Shown piece by piece: positions 28,812 through 38,130 of a DNA stretch of 44,160 nt. Numbering within the stretch: position 1 is the stretch's first letter; every line of letters starts with the position of its first letter. The notes under the pieces were generated by a model that was given only the letters and a program-made list of their open reading frames with translations, ran no database searches and was not told where the DNA came from. The position numbers and the translations under genes are program-made. Source of the stretch: a virus; the IMG/VR virus record IMGVR_UViG_3300030060_006061, positions 1 to 44,160 of that record; one strand, given 5' to 3'.

Positions 28812-30573
28812 AACTAATCCAGTATTTGAAAATTTTCGTAATAAAATGCGAGCGTTTGGTAAACCAATTAGGGAGACCACACGAAAAGTTTCTGCGTCAA
28901 AATTTTTAAAAAGAGATGATCTGGAAAAAAGAATTGAGATAAATGCAAGAAAAATAACTTTATTAAAAAATATAATTCAAGCACAGCAGGTTTCAGCTGC
29001 TGAGATGATTAAATCTTTGTCAGAATCAAAAGATACCACTGAGTCTATTGATTTAATCAAGAGAGTTGAGAATAATGAAAAGATGATAAAGTCATTATCT
29101 GAATCGTCTTCCATAAAAGGTATTGAAAAAGAAATAGCAGAGATAAGGGAATCAGTCACATCAATCAAAAATACTCTTATCAAACAACAAGAATTAGAAG
29201 CCGAAGCGATTAATAAAGCACGAAAAGAATTAGAGAGAAAAAAAAGAAAAGAGAGAGAAAATTTATTAGAAAAAACAGGAAAGAAACTATCTTCATTTTT
29301 AAAATCTACAACTCAAAAAATAGTTGATCCTGTTAAAAATATTTTTGTTGGAATTATACAGTTCTTTGCAACATTATTTTTCGGAAAGTTTCTTGTTAAT
29401 TTTACAAAGTTTTTATCAAATCCAAAAAATCTTAACATAGTGATCAGTATTACTGACTTCATTGCAAAGAATTTTGATTTAATAATCGGAACTATTGGAA
29501 TAGGAACTCTTGCTATTGCTGCTTTTGGATTTAAATTACTAGGTATTGGAAATGTCCTTACAGCAATATTAACTGGTAATTTATTTGCATCCCCCACTGC
29601 TCGTATATTGGGATCTGCATTCGGGTCAAGTGCTGCAACAAAAGGCATGCCGGGAATAATTTCAAAAGGAACAAGAACAACTAATTTTGCGGGGGCACCA
29701 TTTGGATCTAGATTTAAGGGATTTAAATTTTTTAGTCAAGGTGGTTTAGTTCCCGGAGTGGGTAATCAGGATACAATTCCTGCAATGCTAACTCCCGGTG
29801 AGGTTGTTATAAGTAAACCTGCTGTTCAAAAAATAGGAGCTGCAAATCTTCTTAGACTCAACTTGGAAGCGGGAAAAACAAATAAACCAAAGATTATAAA
29901 TGGAAGGATGTATGCAAACCAAGGTGGTTTTGTTGCAGCTCAAAAAGAGTTCTCCAAGATATCATTGGATGAAAGAATTAAAATGCAAGAATTGATTGAA
30001 GATCAATTCAATGATAAGAACAACAAGACGATCACGGTGTCATCAACAAGAAAAGTTGGTGAGGAACAAACTCCTGCACAAAAACTTAATTCAATGAGTA
30101 TCACCAGAGGTGGAAAGGAAAAATTTCAAGAGTTGATAAAAAATACAATCGGACTTGATGCTGATGGTATCATGCCCGATACGGGTAAATTTACAGTGGA
30201 TAAGATGCGAAAAGCTTTACTCTCATCAAGAACTGGTCAAAATCTAACAGATTCACAAAGAGAGGAGGCAGAATCATTTTTTGGTAATCTAGAAAATGAA
30301 ATCAATAGTATGATTCCCGGAACAAGAGCATACCGATTTAGAAATGAAGCAGATTTGATCAATCAAAGCATGGCAAAATTCAAGCCTGTTTCTGGTGCCC
30401 CTGTAATCACACCACCTATTGAAGAGAATAGTGAGGCAGATATATCCTCCGTTGCCAATAGGATAAATGTTCCTGTTCAACAAAATTCACCATCAGGAAT
30501 TGATAATAATATAGTCAAAGGCGATCTTGCCTCTCCTGATGAATCAGTTCTATCCACTATTGGTATGTTATGA
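28804..30573 (+). CDS. gp29: Tail tape-measure protein gp29-like
   Basis: At 589 residues it is almost the length of T4 gp29 (590), the tape measure and hub protein. Its N-terminal 170 residues are long charged coiled coils. Two hydrophobic segments follow (about 178-200, and 225-260), and near 312-340 lies the motif QGGLVPGVGNQDTIPAMLTP, common in phage tape measures. The C-terminal third is polar. It overlaps both neighbours. Tape-measure identity is likely; the gp29 label rests on position and size. Confidence 0.75.
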   Translation: MDETNPVFENFRNKMRAFGKPIRETTRKVSASKFLKRDDLEKRIEINARKITLLKNIIQAQQVSAAEMIKSLSESKDTTESIDLIKRVENNEKMIKSLSESSSIKGIEKEIAEIRESVTSIKNTLIKQQELEAEAINKARKELERKKRKERENLLEKTGKKLSSFLKSTTQKIVDPVKNIFVGIIQFFATLFFGKFLVNFTKFLSNPKNLNIVISITDFIAKNFDLIIGTIGIGTLAIAAFGFKLLGIGNVLTAILTGNLFASPTARILGSAFGSSAATKGMPGIISKGTRTTNFAGAPFGSRFKGFKFFSQGGLVPGVGNQDTIPAMLTPGEVVISKPAVQKIGAANLLRLNLEAGKTNKPKIINGRMYANQGGFVAAQKEFSKISLDERIKMQELIEDQFNDKNNKTITVSSTRKVGEEQTPAQKLNSMSITRGGKEKFQELIKNTIGLDADGIMPDTGKFTVDKMRKALLSSRTGQNLTDSQREEAESFFGNLENEINSMIPGTRAYRFRNEADLINQSMAKFKPVSGAPVITPPIEENSEADISSVANRINVPVQQNSPSGIDNNIVKGDLASPDESVLSTIGML

Positions 30574-32774
30574 TTAATACAACTAAATTTTTACCAAGAA
30601 GGACTGAGAAAAAATCTGTGTTGTCTGAAAAGACAGTGATAAATTTTCGTATCATAAAAAAAGATTTCAAAAGGATAGATGATACATTAAAAGAAAGATT
30701 AGTTTTATCAAAAGTAAGAGCTGGAATATTAAGAGATCAATTGGAAAGAGCGAGAAGAAGGGAGAATGAGAACACTCTTGAAAAAAGAAAAGAAGATGAT
30801 GGAACAGATTTTGATCCTACTCAAGAACCAAAAAAAAGAGGTAATCAGGGTTTATTAACAACTTTATTTGCAGGTTTAATTGGTGGTATTGGTTTTGTTA
30901 TAGTAAAGGCGATTCCATTATTCAAAACTATATTTAAAACTTTAAGTGCAATAGCTAGACCGATCATTGCGATAGTTCGTAGCGTAGGTGCTTTACTAGC
31001 AGGAATAAAGGGTAGATTATTCCCTGCAGTTAATGACTTAGAAGATAAAGAGAAAAAAAGTAGAAAGGATATTAAAGATTTACCTAATCGTATAAACCAA
31101 GTTGGTAATCAGTTGCAATTTTTAGCCAATGCAATGGTTTTTAATACTGTTCTCGGCATGATATTCACAGGTGTTGGTGCAGGAAAAGTAAAAGGTATAG
31201 TGAACGTAGCACGATCAAAAAAATTACTCACTGCTGCCTCTGCTGTTAAGATACAAAAACAATTAGTCGCTCAGAAAAAAGTTGCAAGAACAGTTGGCAT
31301 AAAGAAAAGAATTATAAAAGCAGCGGATTTAGCTGAGAGTGGATCTGCTGTCACTACTAATTTTGCAAGAGAGGGGCGTAAAATATCTAAAAAATTTGCT
31401 AAAGATGTCACTGAAGAATCTGTTGAGATTGTCGAAAAAGGTGTAAAAACTCTAACTGCTGCCGGAATTGATTCAGCAACATTGAGACAGATGGGAGTAG
31501 ATCCAAGTTTAGGTCAATTTGGAGCAAAAGTCCCAAGAAATATTCCAAAATCTCCTTTCGGTGTACCGGGTGGTCGAGTGGGGCCTCCTCTTGGAGGTAT
31601 TTCTGGGTCTTTCGGATCAACAGCTGATATAATGAATCAGATTTTTAAAGTAAGCCCAAAGGGAATCATATCTAAACCAACTCAAATAGCTGATGAGATA
31701 TTAAAGAGTTTTAAAATTACGGATGTTGGTCTTGGAATCGATTTTAGTAGTTTAACTAATGCACAGAAGAGGGAATTCGTATTCATAATCGCTGAAAATA
31801 AGTTTGCTCAATTATTTAAAAGGGAACCAAAAAATCTTGATGAGTTACTTGATTTTGTAAAATCAGGAGATTTTATAGCTGAAAATTTTGGCTTAATAAG
31901 AAAGGCACCTATTAGACCATCTATGGTTACAAATGTTCCCTTGAATTTGTCACCACTCGTGGATCCCACCGCCGGTAGCAAATTCATAACACCCACTATC
32001 CCAAAAGTAGCAAAAACTGTTACAAGAACTGCCACAAAAGGTTTTTCAAAACAAGTATTAAGACAAACTCTAGGTGCAGTTCCTCTTCTAGGTGATCTTG
32101 CTGTGCTATTATTAGACATATATGTTTTCAAAGAGATACCAGCTAGAGCAGGATTTAAAACAATTGGTAGCATACTTGGTTCAGTTATTGGTGGACTCTT
32201 AGGTGGTTTAGCAGCCACTGCGACCGCTGGAACTGGTGCTATTTTAATTCCTGCGCTAACTATACTTGGTAGTATTGGTGGTGACATTCTTGGTGGTGTC
32301 CTTTATGATTTCTTAGATAGAAGTTATAGTGATTATGGCCCATTTAAAAAACCAGATAGTGGTGGCAAAACAAAAATATCCGATGTGGGTAGAGCTGGTG
32401 TGAGTGGTACAGTGAAAGGATCAACGATTGGTAAAGTCGTTAAGGACGCTGGTGGTGTTATCAAAAAAGGAGTCTTTGAAAATAAAGGTAATGATGAATT
32501 TTTATTTGACAGTGATACATACATGGCATTTAATAAAGCATTCCCCGGTCTTCTTGAAACAGCAAACTCTCTTGAGGGTGATGATTCAATCTCTGCAATA
32601 AGTGAGAGATTATCTTATGAAAAAAAAGGAAGAAGATTAACAAGAATGATTCCAATACCGATACCCGAAGTATCGAAAAATGCATCTCAGAATGAGGGAT
32701 CTATCATGACTAATAAAAAACAAGAAGTATCAATGTTAGCGATGAATACTCAAACACTATACAGGAGAAGTTAA
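30570..32774 (+). CDS. Second tape-measure-like virion protein
   Basis: The 734-residue protein has the same plan as its neighbour: a charged coiled N-terminus, hydrophobic stretches (about 95-115, GLLTTLFAGLIGGIGFVIV; and 525-575, Gly-rich), and basic Ala-rich helices between. It overlaps the gp29-like gene by ATGA. Two such proteins may share the tube lumen or form part of the hub. No T4 counterpart is apparent. A late membrane-insertion role at DNA entry would fit the hydrophobic parts but is a guess. Confidence 0.6.
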   Translation: MINTTKFLPRRTEKKSVLSEKTVINFRIIKKDFKRIDDTLKERLVLSKVRAGILRDQLERARRRENENTLEKRKEDDGTDFDPTQEPKKRGNQGLLTTLFAGLIGGIGFVIVKAIPLFKTIFKTLSAIARPIIAIVRSVGALLAGIKGRLFPAVNDLEDKEKKSRKDIKDLPNRINQVGNQLQFLANAMVFNTVLGMIFTGVGAGKVKGIVNVARSKKLLTAASAVKIQKQLVAQKKVARTVGIKKRIIKAADLAESGSAVTTNFAREGRKISKKFAKDVTEESVEIVEKGVKTLTAAGIDSATLRQMGVDPSLGQFGAKVPRNIPKSPFGVPGGRVGPPLGGISGSFGSTADIMNQIFKVSPKGIISKPTQIADEILKSFKITDVGLGIDFSSLTNAQKREFVFIIAENKFAQLFKREPKNLDELLDFVKSGDFIAENFGLIRKAPIRPSMVTNVPLNLSPLVDPTAGSKFITPTIPKVAKTVTRTATKGFSKQVLRQTLGAVPLLGDLAVLLLDIYVFKEIPARAGFKTIGSILGSVIGGLLGGLAATATAGTGAILIPALTILGSIGGDILGGVLYDFLDRSYSDYGPFKKPDSGGKTKISDVGRAGVSGTVKGSTIGKVVKDAGGVIKKGVFENKGNDEFLFDSDTYMAFNKAFPGLLETANSLEGDDSISAISERLSYEKKGRRLTRMIPIPIPEVSKNASQNEGSIMTNKKQEVSMLAMNTQTLYRRS

Positions 32775-32775
32775 T

Positions 32776-34095
32776 ATGAATTCTAAAGATTTTGAATCTG
32801 ATAAGATAAGAATAGTTAAAGCAGAGATAAAGTCAAACACAAACTCTGAAAAAACTGTTAATCTTCAACCAGCTGATGTGGTTGAATATAGGGAACACAT
32901 GTTTCGAGATTCTGTTGAGGTTTTGATGATCATATCTGACACAGGAAACTCACTTGATGGAAAAAGTTTATCGGAGGGATTACCTTTAACAACGACCGAA
33001 GATTTTGAATTTGAAATTCAAGACGTAAAAGAGAGAAAAATAAAAATGAATTTAAATGTAAACAAGGTGACACCTTTTTTACAAACAACACAAAGAGAAA
33101 ATATATTACTGACTTTAACCTCTGAGGAATTTATAAGAAACGAACAATATTCATCTCAGGTAAATAAAAGATTTGATGGGAAAATTTCAGAACATGTCAA
33201 AGAAATATTGAAAGATAATTTAAAATCAAAAGTAAAAGATGAAAATATAGAGGTTACTGCAAATAATTTTAATTTTATAGGAAATAAAAGAAAAGCGTTT
33301 TACACAATCAGATGGTTACAGAAGAAGGGTGTGCCCGATAAGGATGGTAAGATGGGTGATAGTGCCGGATTCATGTTCTATCAAACATCAAGCCCGGACG
33401 GATTGCAATATAATTTTAGATCTATTGATGGTTTATTTGCACAAAAACCAAAAAGAAAGTATGCGTTCACGGGTATTCCAGTCGCTGAAACTAAAAAATA
33501 TGATGCGATAGTAGCAGAATTCTCCTCTAATTTAAATTTAACCGCAAACAAAAAATTAAGATCAGGTGCTTTCAACACAAAACTTGTTATATTTGATCCT
33601 TTTAATTGTTTTTATCAACCCATTGAACAAAAAGCTGAGGATACTGAGAAGGGAACAACTACAGCTGGTAAACATCTTCCCGTACTAAACGAAAAATTTA
33701 CACAAGAAACAACAAGAACGACTTATATGATAAGAGATACAGGAACAATTCCTTCAGGAGATGTTAAGGAGCAAGTTGAAAAAAATGAAGAACAATCATT
33801 TGAGGTTGAAAAAATATTAAACCAATCGATAAGAAGATTTAATCAATTTGAGTGTTCGTCCATGGAGATAGTGATACCCACAGATTTTGATCTACACATT
33901 GGGGACACCGTGTTCATAGATCCAAAATCGTTAAGAAATAAATCGAACGGGCAAATTGATAAGGTAGCTGGAGGTAAATATCTCATATTTGCTTTAACTC
34001 ATAAGATTGCAAAAGATAAAGGAACAACAACTTTAGGACTTGTGAGAGACTCAATGGGTAGAAAAGTTGAGGGAAATAGTAGCATGTTACAGTAA
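32776..34095 (+). CDS. gp27: Baseplate hub protein gp27-like
   Basis: The 439-residue protein shows the build of hub proteins of the gp27 type: VVEYREHMFRDSVEVLMIIS near 35 with the beta-barrel start, a middle part with YTIRWLQKKG and AGFMFYQTSSPDG, and an end with MEIVIPTDFDLHIGDTVFID, KYLIFALTHKI. Genes for gp5 and gp5-like needle protein follow. T4 gp27 has 391 residues. The similarity is at the level of layout, so confidence is moderate. Confidence 0.62.
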   Translation: MNSKDFESDKIRIVKAEIKSNTNSEKTVNLQPADVVEYREHMFRDSVEVLMIISDTGNSLDGKSLSEGLPLTTTEDFEFEIQDVKERKIKMNLNVNKVTPFLQTTQRENILLTLTSEEFIRNEQYSSQVNKRFDGKISEHVKEILKDNLKSKVKDENIEVTANNFNFIGNKRKAFYTIRWLQKKGVPDKDGKMGDSAGFMFYQTSSPDGLQYNFRSIDGLFAQKPKRKYAFTGIPVAETKKYDAIVAEFSSNLNLTANKKLRSGAFNTKLVIFDPFNCFYQPIEQKAEDTEKGTTTAGKHLPVLNEKFTQETTRTTYMIRDTGTIPSGDVKEQVEKNEEQSFEVEKILNQSIRRFNQFECSSMEIVIPTDFDLHIGDTVFIDPKSLRNKSNGQIDKVAGGKYLIFALTHKIAKDKGTTTLGLVRDSMGRKVEGNSSMLQ

Positions 34096-34102
34096 AATAA
34101 GT

Positions 34103-34117
34103 TATAATGAATAAATA
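34103..34117 (+). promoter_or_regulatory. -10 element plus late box before cp12
   Basis: TATAAT (34103-34108) and AATAAATA (34110-34117) lie just after the hub gene. The late start would fall near 34125, which excludes the ATG at 34107 and supports 34143. Confidence 0.55.
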
Positions 34118-34142
34118 CTATTGTAGGGTTCAATTAAAGCAA

Positions 34143-34370
34143 ATGAAATCCATCGAAGATCACATTCAAAAAGACAAGGAGATCCTTGCCGACCCAAATA
34201 CCTCAGAACCAATGAGGAGACATACTCTTGATGAGTTACATGACCTTGAGGAGTACGTTGATCATCATCATAATGAAATCGAGGCTGGAGATCATCACGA
34301 TCCAAACGCATTAGAATTATTCTGTGACATGCACCCTGACGAACCAGAGTGTTTAGTTTACGATGATTAA
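34143..34370 (+). CDS. cp12: CP12-like Calvin cycle inhibitor
   Basis: CP12 links GAPDH and phosphoribulokinase into an inactive complex and so stops carbon fixation. The C-terminus ALELFCDMHPDEPECLVYDD has the paired cysteines and the ending that inserts into the GAPDH active site. The middle (HTLDELHDLEEYVDHHHNE) matches the central helix region. The N-terminal cysteine pair of plant CP12 is absent, as in several cyanobacterial and phage forms. I chose the ATG at 34143 (75 residues). It sits among tail genes with its own promoter. Confidence 0.8.
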   Translation: MKSIEDHIQKDKEILADPNTSEPMRRHTLDELHDLEEYVDHHHNEIEAGDHHDPNALELFCDMHPDEPECLVYDD

Positions 34371-36358
34371 TGGAACAATCGAGTTTATATAATCCCGGAT
34401 TTGTTGGCACTCAGTTTAACTGGTGGATAGGTCAGGTTGCTGCGTCTTCAACTTGGCGTGAAAATATGAAAGATACTCCTTATGAAAAGAGGGAGGATAT
34501 ACCGGGATGGGGATACAGATATAAAGTAAGAATCATGGGCCTTCATGATGGTGGAGAGTCCGTAATACCATCTGATCAACTGCCTTGGGCTCAGGTCATG
34601 TACTCTGTCTGGGGTGGTGGTCAGGGTGGATCGTTTCAAACTCCCGGAATCAAGGAGGGAATGTTTGTCTTTGGATTCTTTTTAGATGGGAGTGATGAAC
34701 AAATTCCTGTCATCATGGGAGTTCTTGGTAATAATGCCAAGACAAAGATTAAAGGAGTCAACTCAAAGGTTGGTGTAGATACAGTTACGGATGAATCATC
34801 TGTATTTGAACCTCGAAGTGGTTTCACGGATGATGGCACAACAGTTTGTTCAGATAATCAGATTCGTCAAGAGGGGGCGAATAGTTCGGTGACAAATGAA
34901 AGCACTGATGGAACATTACTGCTAACGATCTCGGACAAAATACAAACACAGGTACAGAATGAAGAACATCCTGTTGAGTGTCCAAAAACAAAAAATAGTT
35001 TGACATCATTGAATACTCACATGAGTAACTTCCAAGTTGAGTATCAAAGATTATTAGAGAAAGCAAATGATTTTCCGACTGCTGCTGCATCGAAAGGTAT
35101 TAACGAATCAATTGATAAATTAATTGAAAAAACAGCTGGACTATCAGCAAAATCCATGTTGACTACTTTGAATAATCAACAAACATTTTTATTAGAAAAA
35201 TTAAATGATGCAACAGCAATATTCGAGCAAGAGGAAAATATTACAAATAGATTAAATATTCTTCAAAAAAATTTAGAGGGTCAAGGTAAATTATCATGCA
35301 TCTTCGGTAAGATAAAAGGTGATCTCGCTGATCTTATTAAGGCAGCGATGAAGAAAAATTTGAATAGAAAAAATAGTGCACCACCAGCTGGAAGTTATAA
35401 CCCATCTAATCCCTGTGAAACTGAGGAGATTATAGCAGAGGTAATGTCTAGCACACAAGGACAGATAAGTGGTGGATTTATGGATGCGGTTAAATCATTA
35501 GCAGGTGGTCAAGGTGTGCCATCATTAGGTAGATTGGGAACTGCATTTAACAAATTAAATAATTTAAACATACCAAGTGAACTTGATGTGGCTAGTTTGT
35601 TACCATCATTTAATCAAAGTCTTGATGTTGGTGGTCTTCTTGGAAAACTACCACCAATAGGTGGATTTGATATAGGGCAAGAATTAAGTTTTGATATGGC
35701 ACTAGCAAATGTGTTTATCTCTTCTATCGCTGCTTTTACAGAGTGTGATCCTCCTGAAGAGTGTCCTGAAACTGACACGCTTACATTAGGTGGTGATCAA
35801 ACTAAAAAATCTGAAACCGATCCTGTCAATACAGACAATATCGCTCAATTAGAATCTGAAAAAATAAATGAAAAACTATCTGGTAAAGTTCCACCAAAAA
35901 TTGGTGATGTCGTTACTAAAGATGATGGAACAAAACAATATTATACAGGAGTAAGTGAAAATGAGGAGGGGGAATTAATATTGAATAATGAGGATGAGAA
36001 GATCAAATATGTTGAGAAACCACCGACCACTTTTGATAAACCAATAGTTGAAAAAAGTTTAGTGATTGAAAAAAGTGTAGATGTCGAAAAAATAAATGAA
36101 AATGAAACAAAAATTACAAAAACTTTTTCTCGCCAAGAATCTTCCACAGTGGAGGCGACTATTAAACAAGGTGTTGTAGTCGGAGGTGACTCAAACCCGA
36201 ATGCAGCCAGAATAGCAAAACTTTCTGTAGATATATTAAACTTAACCAAGGCTAAAAATGAAGCAAGAAGATTTGGTAATACAGCTGAAAAAGAAAGATT
36301 GGAGGAAGAAATAAAAATTCTTAAAAAAGAAGATAGAGAACTGAGGAGAAAATTATGA
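34370..36358 (+). CDS. gp5: Baseplate hub protein gp5 (OB domain, no lysozyme seen)
   Basis: The N-terminal 130 residues are a gp5-type OB fold: RYKVRIMGLHDGGES, IPSDQLPWAQVMYSVWGGG, GMFVFGFFLDGSDEQIPVIM and GVLGNN. In T4 a lysozyme domain and a beta-helix needle follow; here I see instead a long helical, Ser/Asn-rich part with a few cysteines and a charged coiled-coil C-terminus. The needle seems to be encoded by a separate gene at 37591. The protein (662 residues) starts in an overlap with cp12. Confidence 0.78.
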   Translation: MEQSSLYNPGFVGTQFNWWIGQVAASSTWRENMKDTPYEKREDIPGWGYRYKVRIMGLHDGGESVIPSDQLPWAQVMYSVWGGGQGGSFQTPGIKEGMFVFGFFLDGSDEQIPVIMGVLGNNAKTKIKGVNSKVGVDTVTDESSVFEPRSGFTDDGTTVCSDNQIRQEGANSSVTNESTDGTLLLTISDKIQTQVQNEEHPVECPKTKNSLTSLNTHMSNFQVEYQRLLEKANDFPTAAASKGINESIDKLIEKTAGLSAKSMLTTLNNQQTFLLEKLNDATAIFEQEENITNRLNILQKNLEGQGKLSCIFGKIKGDLADLIKAAMKKNLNRKNSAPPAGSYNPSNPCETEEIIAEVMSSTQGQISGGFMDAVKSLAGGQGVPSLGRLGTAFNKLNNLNIPSELDVASLLPSFNQSLDVGGLLGKLPPIGGFDIGQELSFDMALANVFISSIAAFTECDPPEECPETDTLTLGGDQTKKSETDPVNTDNIAQLESEKINEKLSGKVPPKIGDVVTKDDGTKQYYTGVSENEEGELILNNEDEKIKYVEKPPTTFDKPIVEKSLVIEKSVDVEKINENETKITKTFSRQESSTVEATIKQGVVVGGDSNPNAARIAKLSVDILNLTKAKNEARRFGNTAEKERLEEEIKILKKEDRELRRKL

Positions 36359-37572
36359 CATCCGCACCAATCTCAAACGATAATATAAGAGTAGGATATA
36401 TCAGTGAAACTGACGGGTATGTCAAGAATAAGACTGTGGCAGAGGCAAATGAATATGAAAAATTAAATCCTGAGACAATTTTTGTTTTTGTTAATGGAGA
36501 TGGAAAGATTGTGTACTTAACTATTGATGGTGTTAATCAATTAACATCAAAAGATTTATTAAGGGCAGATCCATGTGACGTAGGCCCTCAACCATGCCCA
36601 CCACCCACAATAAAAGTATTTGGTGGAGGTGGAATTGGAGCAGAGGTAAATCCTGTTGTGGATTCTCAAGGTAATCTTCTTGCTGCTGATATTGTAAATG
36701 GTGGTTTTGGATATAAGACACCACCCTTTGTCACGATAATAGACCCATGCAAAAATGGTAGTGGTGCTGTTGTAAAAGCAGAAATAAAAAATGGTGTGGT
36801 AAGTAAAGTTGTTGTAAATGAAACTGGAACCGGATACTTGCCACCAAAAGCAACTTCTCCACAGTATCCAGCAATATTGCAGATATCTGAGGTCAGAGTA
36901 AGTAATCCCGGAATAAATTATGATCCATCTGTCGATCAACTTGTTATTGAACCTGCGAACGGAACACAACTTTCATATACAACCGAACCATTTGGTAAAA
37001 TTTTTGAAGTAAAAATATTAAAGGCTGGTAATTTTACAGAACTTCCTACAATAAGAATGAAAACAAGAACAGGAGTTAACGCATCTTTCATACCAGTATT
37101 TGATGTGATACGTGATCCAGTTCCCGTCGAACCGGTCTCTGCTGATATTATACAAATTTTCGATCTAGTCGGACTTAATATAAATGGATACGTAGATGGT
37201 AAAGCCTATTATGGTAATGTGTATTTTGTAAACGGGGTAAAATTTGCAGGTTCTTCTGTAAATTCTGGCACAAACATAAGAGTGTTTGAGACAAGAGCAG
37301 CAAGCATCAGCGGTCAGAATGTCCCTGTCGCAAGAACAGTAAGAGTTAGAGAAGATGTTGAAGCACCAGATGTATCAACAGACGTTATAACTGCAGAGCC
37401 AGATGTTGTTGAACCATCAACATTTACAACGTCTCCTGCTCCAACAACAACAGTTGATCCAACTCCCCCAACACCAACTGTTGATCCAACACCAGCACCA
37501 TCTCCTTCACCATCACCAGCACCTTACACACCACCACCAAGCACCGGTGGTGGCGGTGGATATGGTTACTAA
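36355..37572 (+). CDS. Virion structural protein with Pro/Thr tail
   Basis: The 405-residue protein has repeated beta-like units around VNGGFGYKTPPFVTI and NETGTGYLPP, seen also in large cyanophage structural proteins. The last 60 residues are a low-complexity Pro/Thr/Ser tail (TVDPTPPTPTVDPTP) ending in glycines. It lies between gp5 and the needle gene, so a spike or baseplate role is likely. No T4 counterpart is known to me. Confidence 0.62.
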   Translation: MTSAPISNDNIRVGYISETDGYVKNKTVAEANEYEKLNPETIFVFVNGDGKIVYLTIDGVNQLTSKDLLRADPCDVGPQPCPPPTIKVFGGGGIGAEVNPVVDSQGNLLAADIVNGGFGYKTPPFVTIIDPCKNGSGAVVKAEIKNGVVSKVVVNETGTGYLPPKATSPQYPAILQISEVRVSNPGINYDPSVDQLVIEPANGTQLSYTTEPFGKIFEVKILKAGNFTELPTIRMKTRTGVNASFIPVFDVIRDPVPVEPVSADIIQIFDLVGLNINGYVDGKAYYGNVYFVNGVKFAGSSVNSGTNIRVFETRAASISGQNVPVARTVRVREDVEAPDVSTDVITAEPDVVEPSTFTTSPAPTTTVDPTPPTPTVDPTPAPSPSPSPAPYTPPPSTGGGGGYGY

Positions 37573-37590
37573 ATATCAAAAAAGATAGTT

Positions 37591-38130
37591 ATGTCAGAAA
37601 AGAAAAATTATTGGACTCAATCGATCGGGACGCAAGACGCGATTATACAATTTGGTGGCATTTCTTCTGAAAAAGATGTTCGATCTGATTTTAAAGTAGT
37701 TGCCAAAGATGGAGGCCATTATTTTACGATGGACTCGAACATTGGTGAGAGTCGTAGAAAGGGATGGACAACACTTGTATCACCCGGAGCTACACAAATA
37801 TCATCTGGATATAACATGGTCAAAGGTCAGAATTGTATTCTGATTAACGCTATGAATGGTGATATCACTATCAAAGCAAAGGATGGTAACATAAGATTTG
37901 AAGGAGATAAAATAAATTTTGTTGCAAGAGAGAGTTTTAATGTCGAATCGCATGATAAGATTGACATTAACGGCCAAAATGTTAATATACATGCAAGACA
38001 AAGAATGAGAATAAAGTCATCAAGTTTCCTTGCAATAAGAGCAAATTGTGGTATGGAAATTTGGTCTAAAATCATTCAGGGAGTTTCTTGTGCAACACCC
38101 GGATACAAAACAAAACTAGGAGTTAGTTAA
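37591..38130 (+). CDS. Beta-helix needle protein (detached gp5 C-terminus)
   Basis: In this 179-residue protein the middle part (NAMNGDITIKAKDGNIRFEG, then KINFVARESFNVESHDKIDI and NVNIHARQRMRIKSSSFLAI) alternates in the way of the triple beta-helix in gp5 needles and VgrG-like spikes. The ending with GYKTKLGVS may form the tip region. It is likely the membrane-piercing needle, made as its own protein. The assignment follows from pattern and position. Confidence 0.62.
   Translation: MSEKKNYWTQSIGTQDAIIQFGGISSEKDVRSDFKVVAKDGGHYFTMDSNIGESRRKGWTTLVSPGATQISSGYNMVKGQNCILINAMNGDITIKAKDGNIRFEGDKINFVARESFNVESHDKIDINGQNVNIHARQRMRIKSSSFLAIRANCGMEIWSKIIQGVSCATPGYKTKLGVS

Noticed and set aside
31808-32287. 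Long minus-strand ORF opposite the second tape-measure-like gene
   Set aside because: It is fully covered by a convincing plus-strand gene, and its Pro/Ala/Ser-rich product is the usual mirror of Gly/Ala/Thr-rich coding sequence.
36559-36969. 136-residue minus-strand ORF opposite the Pro-tailed structural gene
   Set aside because: Tyr/Trp/Ile-rich shadow with no start signal, and the plus-strand gene is continuous.
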